NCBI RefSeq assembly: GCF_013344685.1
Contig: NZ_CP050137.1
Location: 434,001 to 498,000 of the forward strand
Origin: Sphingomonas sp. CL5.1
GTDB lineage: Bacteria > Pseudomonadota > Alphaproteobacteria > Sphingomonadales > Sphingomonadaceae
Direction: 5' to 3'
Length of the DNA: 64,000 nt
Part shown: positions 49,676 to 58,741 of the stretch, in pieces
Numbering within the stretch: the stretch's first letter is position 1
How the letters are laid out: the number at the start of each line of letters is the position of its first letter
The notes under the pieces: model-generated
Told to the model about the DNA's origin: nothing
The model's input: only the letters and a program-made list of their open reading frames with translations
Database searches by the model: none
Translations under genes and position numbers: made by a program

Positions 49676-50921
49676 GTTCAGGCACCAAAAGGTCCATTGA
49701 CGGCGGATACAGCGTTGGAGCGTATTTCTGGCCCGCTACCCAAGCGTCCACAAGGTTCGCCCATTCCTGCATCATATGGCGGCGCTGGTGCTCATATTCT
49801 GCCTTGTTGTAGATGCCACGGGACGACCGCCCGTCCTCATGCGCCAAGCACTTTTCGATCCAGTCGCTATTGAAGCCCAGCTCGTTCAGGAGCGTGGAGC
49901 CCGTCCGGCGCAGATCGTGGACCGTGAACGGTTCGAGCGGCAAGCCCTCTTTCTTCGCCCGCACCACGACAGCGGTGGTGATGCGATTGAAGGTCGCCCG
50001 CGACATGGGAGCATCCGCGTCGTAACGCGATGGCAGCAGATATTTGGAATTGCCGGCGCAGGTCTTGAGCGCAATGAGGATGTCGATGGCTTGCTCCGCG
50101 AGATAGACGTTGTGCGCCTTGGATCGCTTCATCCGCTCCTTGGGGATCGACCAGACCGCGTTCTCGAAATCGACCTCATCCCAAGTCGCATCCTGTAGCT
50201 CACTCTTTCGGACCATGGTGAGCAGGAACAGCTTCATGCCGAGCCGGATCGTCGGCAGCGTCGGCACATGCTCAAGCTGGCCGAGCATGATGCGGATTTC
50301 AGCAGGCGAGAGAGAGCGGTCTTTGGGAACAAAGGTCGCGATAGAGGCAGGCCCGACCTCATCGGCCGGGTTCGGCACCTTTTCCCCGTGCAGGATCGCA
50401 AAGGCATAAACGAGCTTCACGATGTCGCGGACGTGAACGGCCGTGGCCGGGGCTCCGCGTGCCTTCACCTTGGCGCAAATGGCGCGGAGATCATCGGGGC
50501 TGATTTCGGTCAGCAGCCGGTTCCGAAAAGTCGGAAGAATGTCCCGCTCATAGATCGAGCGCCGCATCGCGCGGGTGCTGTCGGCCATCTTCGCCTCCTG
50601 CAACCAGCGTTCGCCAAACTCGCCGAAGCTCTTTGCCTCTTTGATACGGCGCTTCTCGCGTTGCTTCTCTCGGGCGGGCGACCGCCCTTCAAGTATGGCG
50701 CGCTTGGCGTCGATTAGCTTCTCGCGCGCCCGCGCCAGAGACAGGTCGGACGCGCCGTAGCGGCCGAGCGTCAAAGTCTCCCGACGCCCGTTGAGGCGGT
50801 AGTCATATCGGAACACGACCGCTCCCGAGGGATTGACCACGACATACATACCGTCACGGTCAACGACCTTATACAATTTATCCTTTGGTTTCAGGGCTTT
50901 GATGCCCGCGTCAGTCAGCAT
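49665..50921 (-). CDS. int: Tyrosine integrase (P4-type, DUF4102 N-terminus)
   Basis: A 418-residue protein. The N-terminal arm-binding domain (LTDAGIKALKPKDKLYKVVDRDGMYVVV) is DUF4102. Catalytic residues are visible: Arg in LTMVRKSELQDATWDEVD, HDLRR (His, Arg), LAHED, and the nucleophile Tyr in GIYNKAEYEHQR. It lies about 320 bp from the right attachment core and reads away from it, the typical orientation. Its substrate is the guaA 3' end. Confidence 0.95.
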   Translation of the reverse strand: MLTDAGIKALKPKDKLYKVVDRDGMYVVVNPSGAVVFRYDYRLNGRRETLTLGRYGASDLSLARAREKLIDAKRAILEGRSPAREKQREKRRIKEAKSFGEFGERWLQEAKMADSTRAMRRSIYERDILPTFRNRLLTEISPDDLRAICAKVKARGAPATAVHVRDIVKLVYAFAILHGEKVPNPADEVGPASIATFVPKDRSLSPAEIRIMLGQLEHVPTLPTIRLGMKLFLLTMVRKSELQDATWDEVDFENAVWSIPKERMKRSKAHNVYLAEQAIDILIALKTCAGNSKYLLPSRYDADAPMSRATFNRITTAVVVRAKKEGLPLEPFTVHDLRRTGSTLLNELGFNSDWIEKCLAHEDGRSSRGIYNKAEYEHQRRHMMQEWANLVDAWVAGQKYAPTLYPPSMDLLVPEPSV

Positions 50922-50966
50922 TTTGACCCTCCGAGATCGTTCAAAAACGCCAGAGAGCCGCCCAAT

Positions 50967-51125
50967 ATACCGTCAGGCCAAAAATGGCCTCCCTGAACGG
51001 AAAATTTCCTATTATTCTCAAGGGAATAAGGTCGAAAAAAATACCGTCAGAAGCTCTCTTGCTCCTGACGGTATATTTGTTTTGGCAATGCGACAAGAGT
51101 CGCCATACCGTCAGCTATACCGTCT
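50967..51125. repeat. Right-end ATACCGTCA repeats (candidate integrase arm sites)
   Basis: Copies are at 50967-50975, 51041-51049, 51066-51074 (inverted), 51105-51113 and 51117-51125 (last base different). The second and third form a 10-bp inverted repeat with CAG/CTG. The motif also occurs three times just inside the left end. This region (50922-51240) has no gene and must hold the integrase promoter as well. Confidence 0.6.
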
Positions 51126-51153
51126 ATCGCGAGGCTTGCCCCGCGATAGACGG
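51120..51153. repeat. 12-bp perfect inverted repeat near the right end
   Basis: CCGTCTATCGCG and CGCGATAGACGG pair exactly, with a 10-base loop AGGCTTGCCC. It overlaps the last ATACCGTC arm-like repeat. It is a candidate binding site for the excisionase or a strong terminator for transcription reaching the element end. Confidence 0.5.
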
Positions 51154-51202
51154 CGATAGATGATGGCAGATTTATTTAATGATTTCAGTTAGTTATGTGC
51201 GG

Positions 51203-51240
51203 AGATCGGCGGTTATCGGCGGCGTTCGGATAGGTCCGAA
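51203..51240 (-). repeat. Transfer-region motif, copy 3 (inverted, beside attachment core)
   Basis: On the minus strand it reads TTCGGACC, TCC, then CCGCCGAT-A-ACCGCCGAT, the same layout as 39139-39175. Its outer part, TTCGGA-TAGG-TCCGAA (51225-51240), is a perfect palindrome touching the guaA stop codon. Sharing a motif between the transfer promoters and the att site hints at common control of excision and transfer. Confidence 0.5.
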
Positions 51241-52794
51241 TTATTCCCACTCGATCGTGCCTGGCGGCTTCGAGGTATAGTCATAGGTGACGCGATTGAT
51301 GCCCTTCACCTCGTTGATGATCCGCGTCGCCACCCGCGCGAGGAAGCCGCCGGGGAACTCGAACGCCTGCGCCGTCATGCCGTCGGTGGAGGTCACGGCG
51401 CGCAGCGCCAGCACGCTGTCATAGGTCCGCCCGTCACCCATCACGCCGACCGAGCGCACCGGCAACAGCACCGCGAACGCCTGCCAGATCGCATCGTAGA
51501 GGCCGGCGTTGCGGATTTCCTCGAGGTAGATGGCATCGGCCTTGCGCAGGATATCGCAGCGCTCCTTCGTCACCTCGCCGGGAATGCGGATGGCGAGGCC
51601 GGGGCCGGGGAACGGATGGCGGCCGACGAAGATGTCGGGCAAGCCAAGCTCGCGCCCCAGATCGCGCACCTCGTCCTTGAACAATTCGCGCAACGGCTCG
51701 ACCAGCTTCATGTTCATCCGCTCGGGCAGGCCGCCGACATTGTGGTGGCTCTTGATCGTCACCGAAGGCCCGCCGGTGAAGCTAACGCTCTCGATCACGT
51801 CGGGATAGAGCGTGCCCTGCGCGAGGAACTCCGCGCCGCCGATCTTCTTCGCCTCGGCCTCGAACACCTCGATGAAGGTCTTGCCGATGAACTTGCGCTT
51901 CGCCTCCGGATCGGTGACGCCGGCGAGGCCGTTGAGGAACAACGTCTCCGCGTTCACGTGGACCAGTGGGATATTGTAATGGCCGCGGAACAGGCTGACG
52001 ACCTGATCCGCCTCGCCCGCGCGCATCAGGCCGTGGTCGACGAACACGCAGGTAAGCTGGTCGCCGATCGCCTCGTGGATCAGCACCGCCGCCACCGCCG
52101 AATCGACGCCGCCGGAAAGCCCGCAGATCACGCGCCCCTTGCCGACAGCCTCGCGGATTTCGGCAATCTTGGTCTGGCGGAACTCGGCCATCGTCCAGTC
52201 GCCGGAAAGGCCGCAGACATGGCGCGCGAAATTGGCGATCAGCTTCGCGCCGTCCGGCGTGTGGACCACCTCCGGGTGGAATTGCATCGCATAGATGCGC
52301 CGCGCGTCGTCCGCGATCACCGCATAAGGCGCGCCGGGGCTGGCCGCGACCGGGCGGAAACCGGGGGCGAGCGCGGTCACCTTGTCGCCGTGGCTCATCC
52401 ACACCTGATGCCGCTCGCCCTCGCGCCACACCGCGTCGAACAGGGCGCAGCGGTCGGCGATGTCGATGAACGCCTCGCCGAACTCGCCCGAATTGCCACG
52501 CTCCACCGCGCCGCCGAGCTGGTGCATCAGCGCCTGCTGGCCGTAGCAGATGCCGAAGATCGGCAGTCCCGAATCGAGGATCGGCCGGGGAATGCGCGGA
52601 CTGCCCTCGTCCAGCACCGAGGCGGGGCCGCCCGACAGGATCACGCCGGCGGGCTTCATCCGCTCGAACGCGGCTTCGGCCGACTGGAACGGCGCGATCT
52701 CGCTATAGACGCCCGCCTCGCGCACGCGCCGCGCGATGAGTTGCGTCACCTGACTGCCGAAATCGACGATGAGAATGCTGTCGGGATGTTCCAT
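51241..52794 (-). CDS. guaA: GMP synthase (glutamine-hydrolysing)
   Basis: 517 residues from ATG 52794 ([23 protein letters not shown]). The glutaminase domain has FGICYGQQ (catalytic Cys) and MQFHPEV (His). The ATP-pyrophosphatase domain has [13 protein letters not shown]. The C-terminus is [14 protein letters not shown], canonical. It converts XMP to GMP. The last codons are the integration site of the ICE; the gene end was rebuilt by the element (GAA TAA instead of the original GAG TGA), so the protein is unchanged. Confidence 0.97.
   Translation of the reverse strand: MEHPDSILIVDFGSQVTQLIARRVREAGVYSEIAPFQSAEAAFERMKPAGVILSGGPASVLDEGSPRIPRPILDSGLPIFGICYGQQALMHQLGGAVERGNSGEFGEAFIDIADRCALFDAVWREGERHQVWMSHGDKVTALAPGFRPVAASPGAPYAVIADDARRIYAMQFHPEVVHTPDGAKLIANFARHVCGLSGDWTMAEFRQTKIAEIREAVGKGRVICGLSGGVDSAVAAVLIHEAIGDQLTCVFVDHGLMRAGEADQVVSLFRGHYNIPLVHVNAETLFLNGLAGVTDPEAKRKFIGKTFIEVFEAEAKKIGGAEFLAQGTLYPDVIESVSFTGGPSVTIKSHHNVGGLPERMNMKLVEPLRELFKDEVRDLGRELGLPDIFVGRHPFPGPGLAIRIPGEVTKERCDILRKADAIYLEEIRNAGLYDAIWQAFAVLLPVRSVGVMGDGRTYDSVLALRAVTSTDGMTAQAFEFPGGFLARVATRIINEVKGINRVTYDYTSKPPGTIEWE
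51245..51255 (-). other. Right attachment core (att)
   Basis: TCCCACTCGAT, identical to 8901-8911. It lies inside the last four codons of guaA. The two bases plus stop to its left (TTAT, minus strand ATAA) come from the element and complete the gene as E-stop. Confidence 0.85.
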
Positions 52795-52847
52795 GACGGG
52801 CCTGTAGCGATGTGTCGCCACGCGGGAAAGGGGGCGCTCGCCAAATG

Positions 52848-52880
52848 AAAAAAGGCCGCCTCCCCGGTCGGGAAGCAGCC
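52848..52880 (-). terminator. Intrinsic terminator of the rpsM-rplQ operon
   Basis: On the minus strand a GC-rich stem (GGCTGCTTCCC with GGGGAGGCGGCC, some G-U pairs) is followed by TTTTTT (52853-52848). It lies between rplQ and guaA. A second 8-bp hairpin GGCGTAGC-TTC-GCTACGCC (52938-52956) directly follows the rplQ stop but lacks a T run. Confidence 0.7.
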
Positions 52881-52956
52881 CCTCTTTCATCAGACCGCCG
52901 CAGCAAGGCTGCGCCGTCGGACGCGGCCTGGAGCCTTGGCGTAGCTTCGCTACGCC

Positions 52957-53379
52957 TCAGGCGGCCGCGTCGAAATCCTCATCGGTCATCACCGGGCCGG
53001 AATCCTGGCCCTTGGCCGAAACGTCGCGGTCGACGAACTCGATCACCGCCATCGGCGAGGCGTCCGAGGCACGGATGCCGGCCTTGATGATGCGGGTATA
53101 GCCGCCATTGCGATTGGCGTAGCGCGCCGCCAGCACGTCGAACAGCTTCACGAGCTGCGCGTCGTCGAGCAGGCGGGCATGCGCCAGACGGCGATTCGAC
53201 AGGCCACCCTTCTTGCCGAGCGTGACGAGCTTCTCGACATAGGGGCGAAGCTCCTTCGCCTTGGCCACCGTGGTGGTGATCTGCTCGTGCTTGATCAGCG
53301 CGGCCGACATGTTGCGGAACAGCGCGGCGCGATGGGCCGAGGTACGCTGGAGCTTACGGCCGCCAACCTTATGACGCAT
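52957..53379 (-). CDS. rplQ: 50S ribosomal protein L17
   Basis: A 140-residue protein with the L17 start [24 protein letters not shown] and LVTLGKKG. The C-terminal 20 residues ([20 protein letters not shown]) are an acidic extension usual in alphaproteobacteria. It is the last gene of the alpha operon after rpoA, followed by two hairpins. Confidence 0.97.
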   Translation of the reverse strand: MRHKVGGRKLQRTSAHRAALFRNMSAALIKHEQITTTVAKAKELRPYVEKLVTLGKKGGLSNRRLAHARLLDDAQLVKLFDVLAARYANRNGGYTRIIKAGIRASDASPMAVIEFVDRDVSAKGQDSGPVMTDEDFDAAA

Positions 53380-53603
53380 GGTATCTTCCTTCTCGTTCGT
53401 TCGGGGGCCGTTTTACGGAAACCCCAGACCTGGTGGAGGCGTGGTCCACCCTGATCACGCCACTTCGGTGCGACCGAAGCCCGATTTCCCTTCGCAGGCC
53501 CGACGCGGGAGTGAATCCCGCGTCGTCGGACGGGTTCGGCCTTGCCGACCCGCCGGCCGGGCTGGTCTGTCTCCGGCGCAAGCTTGCTTGCGCCGGTGCA
53601 GAC
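53380..53603 (-). other. rpoA-rplQ spacer with hairpins
   Basis: No gene in 224 bp, unusually long for this operon position. Two perfect hairpins: CGCGGGA/TCCCGCG near 53506-53524, and CCGGCGCAAG/CTTGCGCCGG at 53573-53596 just after the rpoA stop. They may attenuate or stabilise the rpoA mRNA end. T runs are lacking. Confidence 0.5.
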
Positions 53604-54665
53604 TCAGCCCATGATCTCCTGCTCGAGCTTCTTGGCCATTTCCTCGATGTTCTCCGGCGGCCAGCCGGGGATTTCCATCCCGAGACGCAGGCCCATCGAC
53701 GACAGCACTTCCTTGATCTCGTTCAGCGACTTGCGGCCGAAGTTCGGGGTGCGCAGCATCTCCGCCTCGGTCTTGCCGACGAGGTCGCCGATATAGATGA
53801 TGTTGTCGTTCTTCAGGCAGTTCGCCGAACGCACCGACAGCTCCAGTTCGTCCACCTTCTTGAGCAGGTAGCGGTTGATCTGCTGGGTGTCGCCCTGCGG
53901 CTCCGCGCCGGCGGCCGGGGCCGCGACGCCGATCGGGGCCGAGCGCGCGATCGCCGAATCGTCGAAGTGGACGAACAGCGCGAGCTGGTCCTGCAGGATG
54001 CGCGCGGCATAAGCGAGCGCGTCCTCCGGCGTCACCGTGCCGTCGGTCTCGAGCGACAGCGTCAGCTTGTCATAGTCGAGGTCCTGACCGACGCGGGTCG
54101 GATCGACCTTGTAGCTGACCTGACGCACCGGCGAATAAAGCGCATCGACCGGGATCAGCCCGATCGGCGCGTCGGCCGGACGGTTGGCGACGGCCGGGAC
54201 GTATCCCTTGCCGACGTCGGCGGTCAGCTCCATGTTGAGCGTCGCGCCCTCGTCGAGGTGGCAGATGACGAGATCGGGGTTCATCACCTCGATATCGCCG
54301 CTCACCGCGATGTCGCCCGCCGTCACGGCGGCCGGGCCGGTGGCGGAAAGCTGGAGCCGCTTCGGCCCCTCGCCCTGCATCTTGAGCGCGACCTGCTTCA
54401 CGTTCAGCACGATGTCGGTGACATCCTCGCGCACGCCGGCGAGCGAGCTGAACTCATGCAGCACGTTCTCGATCTTGATCGAGGTGACGGCGGCGCCCTG
54501 AAGCGAGGACAGAAGGACGCGGCGCAGCGCGTTGCCGAGCGTCAGGCCGAAGCCACGCTCCAGCGGCTCGGCGACGAAGGTCGCCTTGCGCTTCCCGTCG
54601 CCGCCCTTCTTCTCGAGCGCGTTGGGCTTCTTCAGTTCCTGCCAGTTCTTTGCGTTGACGGACAA
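53604..54665 (-). CDS. rpoA: RNA polymerase alpha subunit
   Basis: A 353-residue protein. The N-terminal dimerisation domain has [31 protein letters not shown], and the C-terminal DNA-binding domain has [20 protein letters not shown] and [14 protein letters not shown]. The length is normal, with a short alphaproteobacterial-style linker and a tail [18 protein letters not shown]. It lies between rpsK and rplQ. Confidence 0.98.
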   Translation of the reverse strand: MSVNAKNWQELKKPNALEKKGGDGKRKATFVAEPLERGFGLTLGNALRRVLLSSLQGAAVTSIKIENVLHEFSSLAGVREDVTDIVLNVKQVALKMQGEGPKRLQLSATGPAAVTAGDIAVSGDIEVMNPDLVICHLDEGATLNMELTADVGKGYVPAVANRPADAPIGLIPVDALYSPVRQVSYKVDPTRVGQDLDYDKLTLSLETDGTVTPEDALAYAARILQDQLALFVHFDDSAIARSAPIGVAAPAAGAEPQGDTQQINRYLLKKVDELELSVRSANCLKNDNIIYIGDLVGKTEAEMLRTPNFGRKSLNEIKEVLSSMGLRLGMEIPGWPPENIEEMAKKLEQEIMG

Positions 54666-54756
54666 GGCTCACGTCCCCTGGGGTTGGGCCGGAACGGGGG
54701 CTCGCCCCGGCCGTGGTGCAAAAGAACCCCCGACTCGTCAGCCGGAGGCCACAAGA

Positions 54757-55146
54757 TCAGACGCGGCGACGCTTGGACGGGCGCACGCCATTGTGCGGGA
54801 TCGAGGTCACGTCGCGGATCGACGTGATCTGGAAACCGACCGCCTGCAACGCGCGCAGCGCGGATTCACGGCCAGAGCCCGGACCCTTCACCTCGACCTC
54901 GAGCGTGCGGACGCCGTGCTCGGCGGCCTTCTTGCCCGCGTCCTCCGCCGCGACCTGCGCGGCATAAGGAGTCGACTTGCGCGAGCCCTTGAAGCCCATC
55001 ATGCCGGCCGAGGACCAGCTGATCGCATTGCCCTGCGCGTCGGTGATGGTGATCATCGTGTTGTTGAAGCTGGCGTTGACGTGGGCCACGCCGGCCGTGA
55101 TGTTCTTGCGTTCGCGCCGACGAAGGCGCTGCGGTGCCTGTGCCAT
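54757..55146 (-). CDS. rpsK: 30S ribosomal protein S11
   Basis: A 129-residue protein of normal length: [35 protein letters not shown], and the end [18 protein letters not shown]. It lies in the platform of the 30S subunit. Order rpsM-rpsK-rpoA-rplQ is the standard alpha operon (rpsD elsewhere, as usual in this class). Confidence 0.98.
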   Translation of the reverse strand: MAQAPQRLRRRERKNITAGVAHVNASFNNTMITITDAQGNAISWSSAGMMGFKGSRKSTPYAAQVAAEDAGKKAAEHGVRTLEVEVKGPGSGRESALRALQAVGFQITSIRDVTSIPHNGVRPSKRRRV

Positions 55147-55251
55147 GTGGTATTCCTGACCTTATCTTTCAACTCGGCGGACGGGAGGCTGATCGCCTCG
55201 ACCCTGCCGCCGGGGGAGAAAAAGCGAGAACCGTCCCTGCGGACGCCTCTC

Positions 55252-55620
55252 TTACTTCTTCTTGCCCGCGATCGGCTTCGCCTTGCCCTTGCGGGTGCGC
55301 GCATTGGTGTGCGTGCGCTGGCCGCGGACCGGCAGGCCCTTGCGGTGGCGCAGGCCGCGATAGCAGGCGAGGTCCATGAGCCGCTTGATGTTCATCGCGG
55401 TCTCGCGGCGCAGATCGCCTTCCACGGTATGATCGGCGTCGATCGTCTCGCGGATCTGCAGCACTTCCTGATCGGACAGGTCCTGCACGCGGCGTTCCGG
55501 CGCGATCTTCAGCTTCTCGGTGATTTCCTTGGCCTTGGCCGGGCCGATGCCGTGGATATAGGTCAGCGCGATCACCACGCGCTTGTTGGTCGGGATGTTG
55601 ACACCCGCGATACGTGCCAT
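55252..55620 (-). CDS. rpsM: 30S ribosomal protein S13
   Basis: 122 residues from ATG 55620 ([26 protein letters not shown]), the canonical start; the longer open frame upstream is spurious. The end [24 protein letters not shown] is typical. It contacts the 30S head and the P-site tRNA. It is first gene of its operon after the adk terminator, so a promoter is expected in 55621-55827. Confidence 0.97.
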   Translation of the reverse strand: MARIAGVNIPTNKRVVIALTYIHGIGPAKAKEITEKLKIAPERRVQDLSDQEVLQIRETIDADHTVEGDLRRETAMNIKRLMDLACYRGLRHRKGLPVRGQRTHTNARTRKGKAKPIAGKKK

Positions 55621-56553
55621 GAAACTTGTTCTCCTGTGCTCCACAAGGCCCGGCATGGCTGCCACGGGCCCTATCTCGTCGCATTGACTTCCAAGACGCA
55701 GGAAAGCGGCGCACGCACGAATGCGCCGCCGGCAACCGTTGTGTTGGAAGCGATGGCCCTTACGAGCTGCCGGCCGCGCTGTCAAGCGAACGCCGGCATG
55801 CCGGAAACAGGGCCGCTAAAACGGAAAGCCGGCGGGAAGCGAGCTTCCCGCCGGCCTCGGTACCCCCGGGAGTTTCGGGTACCGATCTCGTAATAAGATG
55901 ACATTGATCAAGCGAGCCGCGCGGGGGCGCACGGCTACAGGGCACGGGATAGCGCCACGCGCGCATCCCACGGGTGGCTCAGGCATGACAAATTGTTCAT
56001 CTGCCGGAGGATTGCTCCGTCACCGCCCACCAGCGCGCGCGACCTGCAAGGCGCGAAACGAATCGACCGCCGGCGCCAGCATCGCTGCGTCACCGTGAGA
56101 ATAGCCGCCGAAGGTATAATGAAGCGCCAGCTAGCCGTGCCCCGAATCGGCCGACGCGATGATGAAGGTCAGCATCCGCTCACCGCTTCGCGCCCCCCGC
56201 TCGCGAATCGCCGCATGTGCGCCGGGCAAACGAAGAATCGGACTGCTCTTTTCCCTTGGCGGGCAGCCATTCGCGGAAGCGGCCGCCAGACCTTGGATCA
56301 GGCGAGAAATGCCAGTCGCCCAACCAGCCATGTGCCAAATCCAACGCACCGCACCACCAGCACGCGCCATATCCGCGCGAGCGTCGCCGCGACATTGGTG
56401 ACGGTGATCTCGAAGCCGTCACGTTCCGCGTGAAGCACTTCGGCGCGGGTGAGGTGGATGGCAGCACCGAGCGCAGCGCCGCCGTATTCAGGAAACGACG
56501 CGTCATCCCCTCCCGCGCCGCCATGACAAGCGGCGAGGAAGCGGGATAAAACG
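55621..56553. other. Long gene-free spacer between adk and rpsM
   Basis: About 930 bp in a cluster where spacers are normally under 100 bp. Open frames on both strands (for example 56180-56557 minus) have no recognisable domain. One minus-strand stretch (HLTRAEVLHAERDGFEITVTNVAA near 56430) hints at a decayed small protein. It holds the terminator at 55828-55855 and a further inverted repeat GGTACCC/GGGTACC (55859-55883). Confidence 0.5.
55828..55855 (-). terminator. Strong intrinsic terminator after adk
   Basis: GCCGGCGGGAA and TTCCCGCCGGC pair perfectly over 11 bp with a 6-base loop. On the minus strand the stem is followed by TTTCCGTTTTAG. It would end transcription of the long ribosomal protein operon reading leftwards through adk, leaving rpsM to its own promoter. 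Confidence 0.75.
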
Positions 56554-57201
56554 TCACCTGCCGTCGAGGATCGCCTCTATCGCGGCGGTCACCTCGCCGA
56601 TGTCGGCCATGCCGTCGACACGGCGAACCAGCCCGCGCGCTTCGTAGATCGGGATGATCGGCGCGGTCTTGGCGCGATATTCCGCCATGCGCGTGCGCAC
56701 CGTCTCCTCATTGTCGTCGGCACGGCGCTTGAATTCATGCCCGCCGCACACGTCGCAGGTGCCCGCGACCTTGGGCTGCTTGAACTTGTCGTGATAGCCC
56801 TCGCCACAGGTGGCGCAGGTGAAGCGGCCGACGATGCGCTCGACCAGCGCGTCTTCATCCACCGCCAGCTCGATCACATAGTCGAGCTTCGCGCCGCGCG
56901 CGGCCAGCAGCTCGTCGAGCGATTCGGCCTGCGCGGCGGTGCGCGGATAGCCGTCGAAGATCGCGCCGTTGCCGGTGCCCTGGTCGAGCCGCTCGCCGAT
57001 CAGCGCCGAGACGATCTCGTCGGAAACCAGGCCGCCCGATTCCATCACCGCCCTGGCCTGCAGCCCGACCGGCGTGCCGGCCTTCACCGCCGCACGCAAC
57101 ATATCGCCGGTGGAAAGCTGCACCATGCCCCGATCGGCGACCAGCCGCGCCGCCTGCGTGCCCTTGCCCGCCCCCGGCGGCCCCAACAGGATGATGTTCA
57201 C
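56554..57201 (-). CDS. adk: Adenylate kinase
   Basis: 215 residues from GTG 57201, giving (V)NIILLGPPGAGKGTQAARL; a longer start at 57219 is unlikely because GGGAGAGG precedes the GTG. The P-loop is GPPGAGKGTQ. The long LID form has four cysteines in CATC and CDVC (with GGHEFKRRADD), so a structural zinc site is probable. It interconverts ATP, ADP and AMP. Order secY-adk is standard. Confidence 0.95.
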   Translation of the reverse strand: MNIILLGPPGAGKGTQAARLVADRGMVQLSTGDMLRAAVKAGTPVGLQARAVMESGGLVSDEIVSALIGERLDQGTGNGAIFDGYPRTAAQAESLDELLAARGAKLDYVIELAVDEDALVERIVGRFTCATCGEGYHDKFKQPKVAGTCDVCGGHEFKRRADDNEETVRTRMAEYRAKTAPIIPIYEARGLVRRVDGMADIGEVTAAIEAILDGR

Positions 57202-57232
57202 GCGAACCCTCTCCCCCAAATTCTTCGCGCGT

Positions 57233-58597
57233 TCAGCGCAGGCGGCCGCCCTTCAGCTTCGCCTTCTTGATCAGATCGCCATACTGGTGCGCCAGCAGGT
57301 GCGACTGGATTTGCGTTACCGTGTCCATCGTCACGTTGACCACGATCAAAAGGCTGGTGCCGCCAAGATAAAAGGGAATTGACAGCGCCGTGACGAGATA
57401 TTCCGGCAAGAGGCAAATCAGCGTGAGATAGGCCGCGCCGATAACGGTGATGCGCGTCAGCACGTAATCCAGATATTGCTCGGTGTTCTTGCCCGGCCGG
57501 ATGCCGGGGATGAACCCGCCATAGCGCTTCAGGTTCTCCGCCGTCTCCTCCGGGTTGAACTGCACCGCGGTGTAGAAGAAGGTGAAGAAGATGATGCCGG
57601 CGCCGTACAGGATCATGTAAACCGGCGAGCCGTGCTGGAGATACTGGTTGAGGCTGATGATCACGTCGCCCCACCAGCTTTCGCCCGACACGCGATTGCC
57701 CGCGAACTGGGTGATGGTGAGCGGCATCAGCAGCAGCGACGAGGCGAAGATCGGCGGGATCACGCCCGACGTGTTGAGCTTCAGCGGCAGATGGCTGCGC
57801 TCGGCCTGCATCCCGCGCTGCGTCTGCCGCTTGGGATATTGGATCAGGATGCGGCGCTGCGCCAGCTCCATGAAGCAGATGAACAGCACCAGCAGGACGA
57901 CCGCGACGATGATGCCGATCAGCTTGACCGGATCGAGGCTGCCCGAACGGCCGCCCTCGAGCAGGTTGAACAGGCTGGTCGGCAGATGCGCGACGATGCC
58001 GGCCATGATGATCAGCGACACGCCGTTGCCGATGCCCCGGCTGGTGATCTGCTCGCCCAGCCACATCAGGAACATCGTGCCGCCGATCAGCGAGATCACC
58101 GCCGCGATGCGGAACATCATACCCGGCTGGATCACCGCCTGCACGCCCTGGTTGGCGCCCAGCGCCTCCAGCCCGACGGCGATGAAATAGCCTTGCACCG
58201 CCGTCAGCAGCACGGTGCCGTAGCGGGTATATTGATTGAGCTTCTTGCGCCCGCTCTCGCCTTCCTTCTTGATCGCGGCGAGCTGCGGCGACAGCGAGGT
58301 CGCGAGCTGCACCACGATCGAGGCGGTGATGTACGGCATCACGCCCAGCGCGATCAGCGACATGCGGGTGAGCGCGCCGCCGGAGAAGGTGTTGAAGAAA
58401 TCGAGCACGCCGCCCTTGGTCTGCTGGCTCAGGAGGCCCAGCGCGGTCGGGTCGATGCCGGGAAGCGGCACGTAGCTCAGCATGCGGAAGACGATCAGCG
58501 CGCCGATCGTGAACCACAGCCGCTTCTTGAGGTCTGTCGCCTGCGAGAATTTCGCGAGGCTGATGCTTTGCGCCATCTGGTCGGCTGCGGATGCCAT
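57233..58597 (-). CDS. secY: Protein translocase subunit SecY
   Basis: A 454-residue protein with ten membrane helices. Landmarks: SYVPLPGIDPTALG, LNQYTRYGTVLLTAVQGYF, SRGIGNGVSLIIMAGIVA, QRRILIQYPKRQTQRGM (cytoplasmic loop), LNTSGVIPPIFASSLLLMP, and RPGKNTEQYLDYVLTRITVIGA. It forms the Sec channel. It is followed by adk after 31 bp. Confidence 0.98.
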   Translation of the reverse strand: MASAADQMAQSISLAKFSQATDLKKRLWFTIGALIVFRMLSYVPLPGIDPTALGLLSQQTKGGVLDFFNTFSGGALTRMSLIALGVMPYITASIVVQLATSLSPQLAAIKKEGESGRKKLNQYTRYGTVLLTAVQGYFIAVGLEALGANQGVQAVIQPGMMFRIAAVISLIGGTMFLMWLGEQITSRGIGNGVSLIIMAGIVAHLPTSLFNLLEGGRSGSLDPVKLIGIIVAVVLLVLFICFMELAQRRILIQYPKRQTQRGMQAERSHLPLKLNTSGVIPPIFASSLLLMPLTITQFAGNRVSGESWWGDVIISLNQYLQHGSPVYMILYGAGIIFFTFFYTAVQFNPEETAENLKRYGGFIPGIRPGKNTEQYLDYVLTRITVIGAAYLTLICLLPEYLVTALSIPFYLGGTSLLIVVNVTMDTVTQIQSHLLAHQYGDLIKKAKLKGGRLR

Positions 58598-58741
58598 CGT
58601 GCGTCGGTGCCTTCGGAAACGAAAAACGGCGGAGAAGGCGCTGAACGCCCCGCCCCGCCGCTCATATAGTCATGCTCGAAGGCTTGTCTAACCCGCCGAG
58701 CAAATTCCGCCCCGGCCACGCCGGGCCGGAGCGGCGGAGAC

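Larger units (their letters stand above)
8901..51255. mobile_element. Integrative and conjugative element inserted in the 3' end of guaA (trb-type T4SS)
   Basis: The element is bounded by TCCCACTCGAT at 8901-8911 and 51245-51255. It has a tyrosine integrase at the right end, an AlpA-like factor, relaxase, coupling protein, a full trb secretion set, repA, FseA/QseM-like regulators and cargo. Minus-strand order is guaA, element, metallo-beta-lactamase gene. Removing one core plus the insert restores ATCGAGTGGGAGTGA, a guaA end of I-E-W-E-stop with the downstream GTG overlapping the stop. The element itself supplies GAATAA, so guaA stays intact. guaA is an established integration hotspot for such integrases. 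Confidence 0.93.

Noticed and set aside
53433..54827. Long plus-strand open frames opposite rpoA, secY, der and panB
   Set aside because: They are by-products of high-GC codon use on the minus strand. Their residue content is His/Arg-rich without domains, and the opposite-strand genes are unmistakable.
56180..56557. Minus-strand open frame between adk and rpsM
   Set aside because: No recognisable domain, poor residue composition, no ribosome site, and hints of homology switch frame. At best a relic, not called as a gene.
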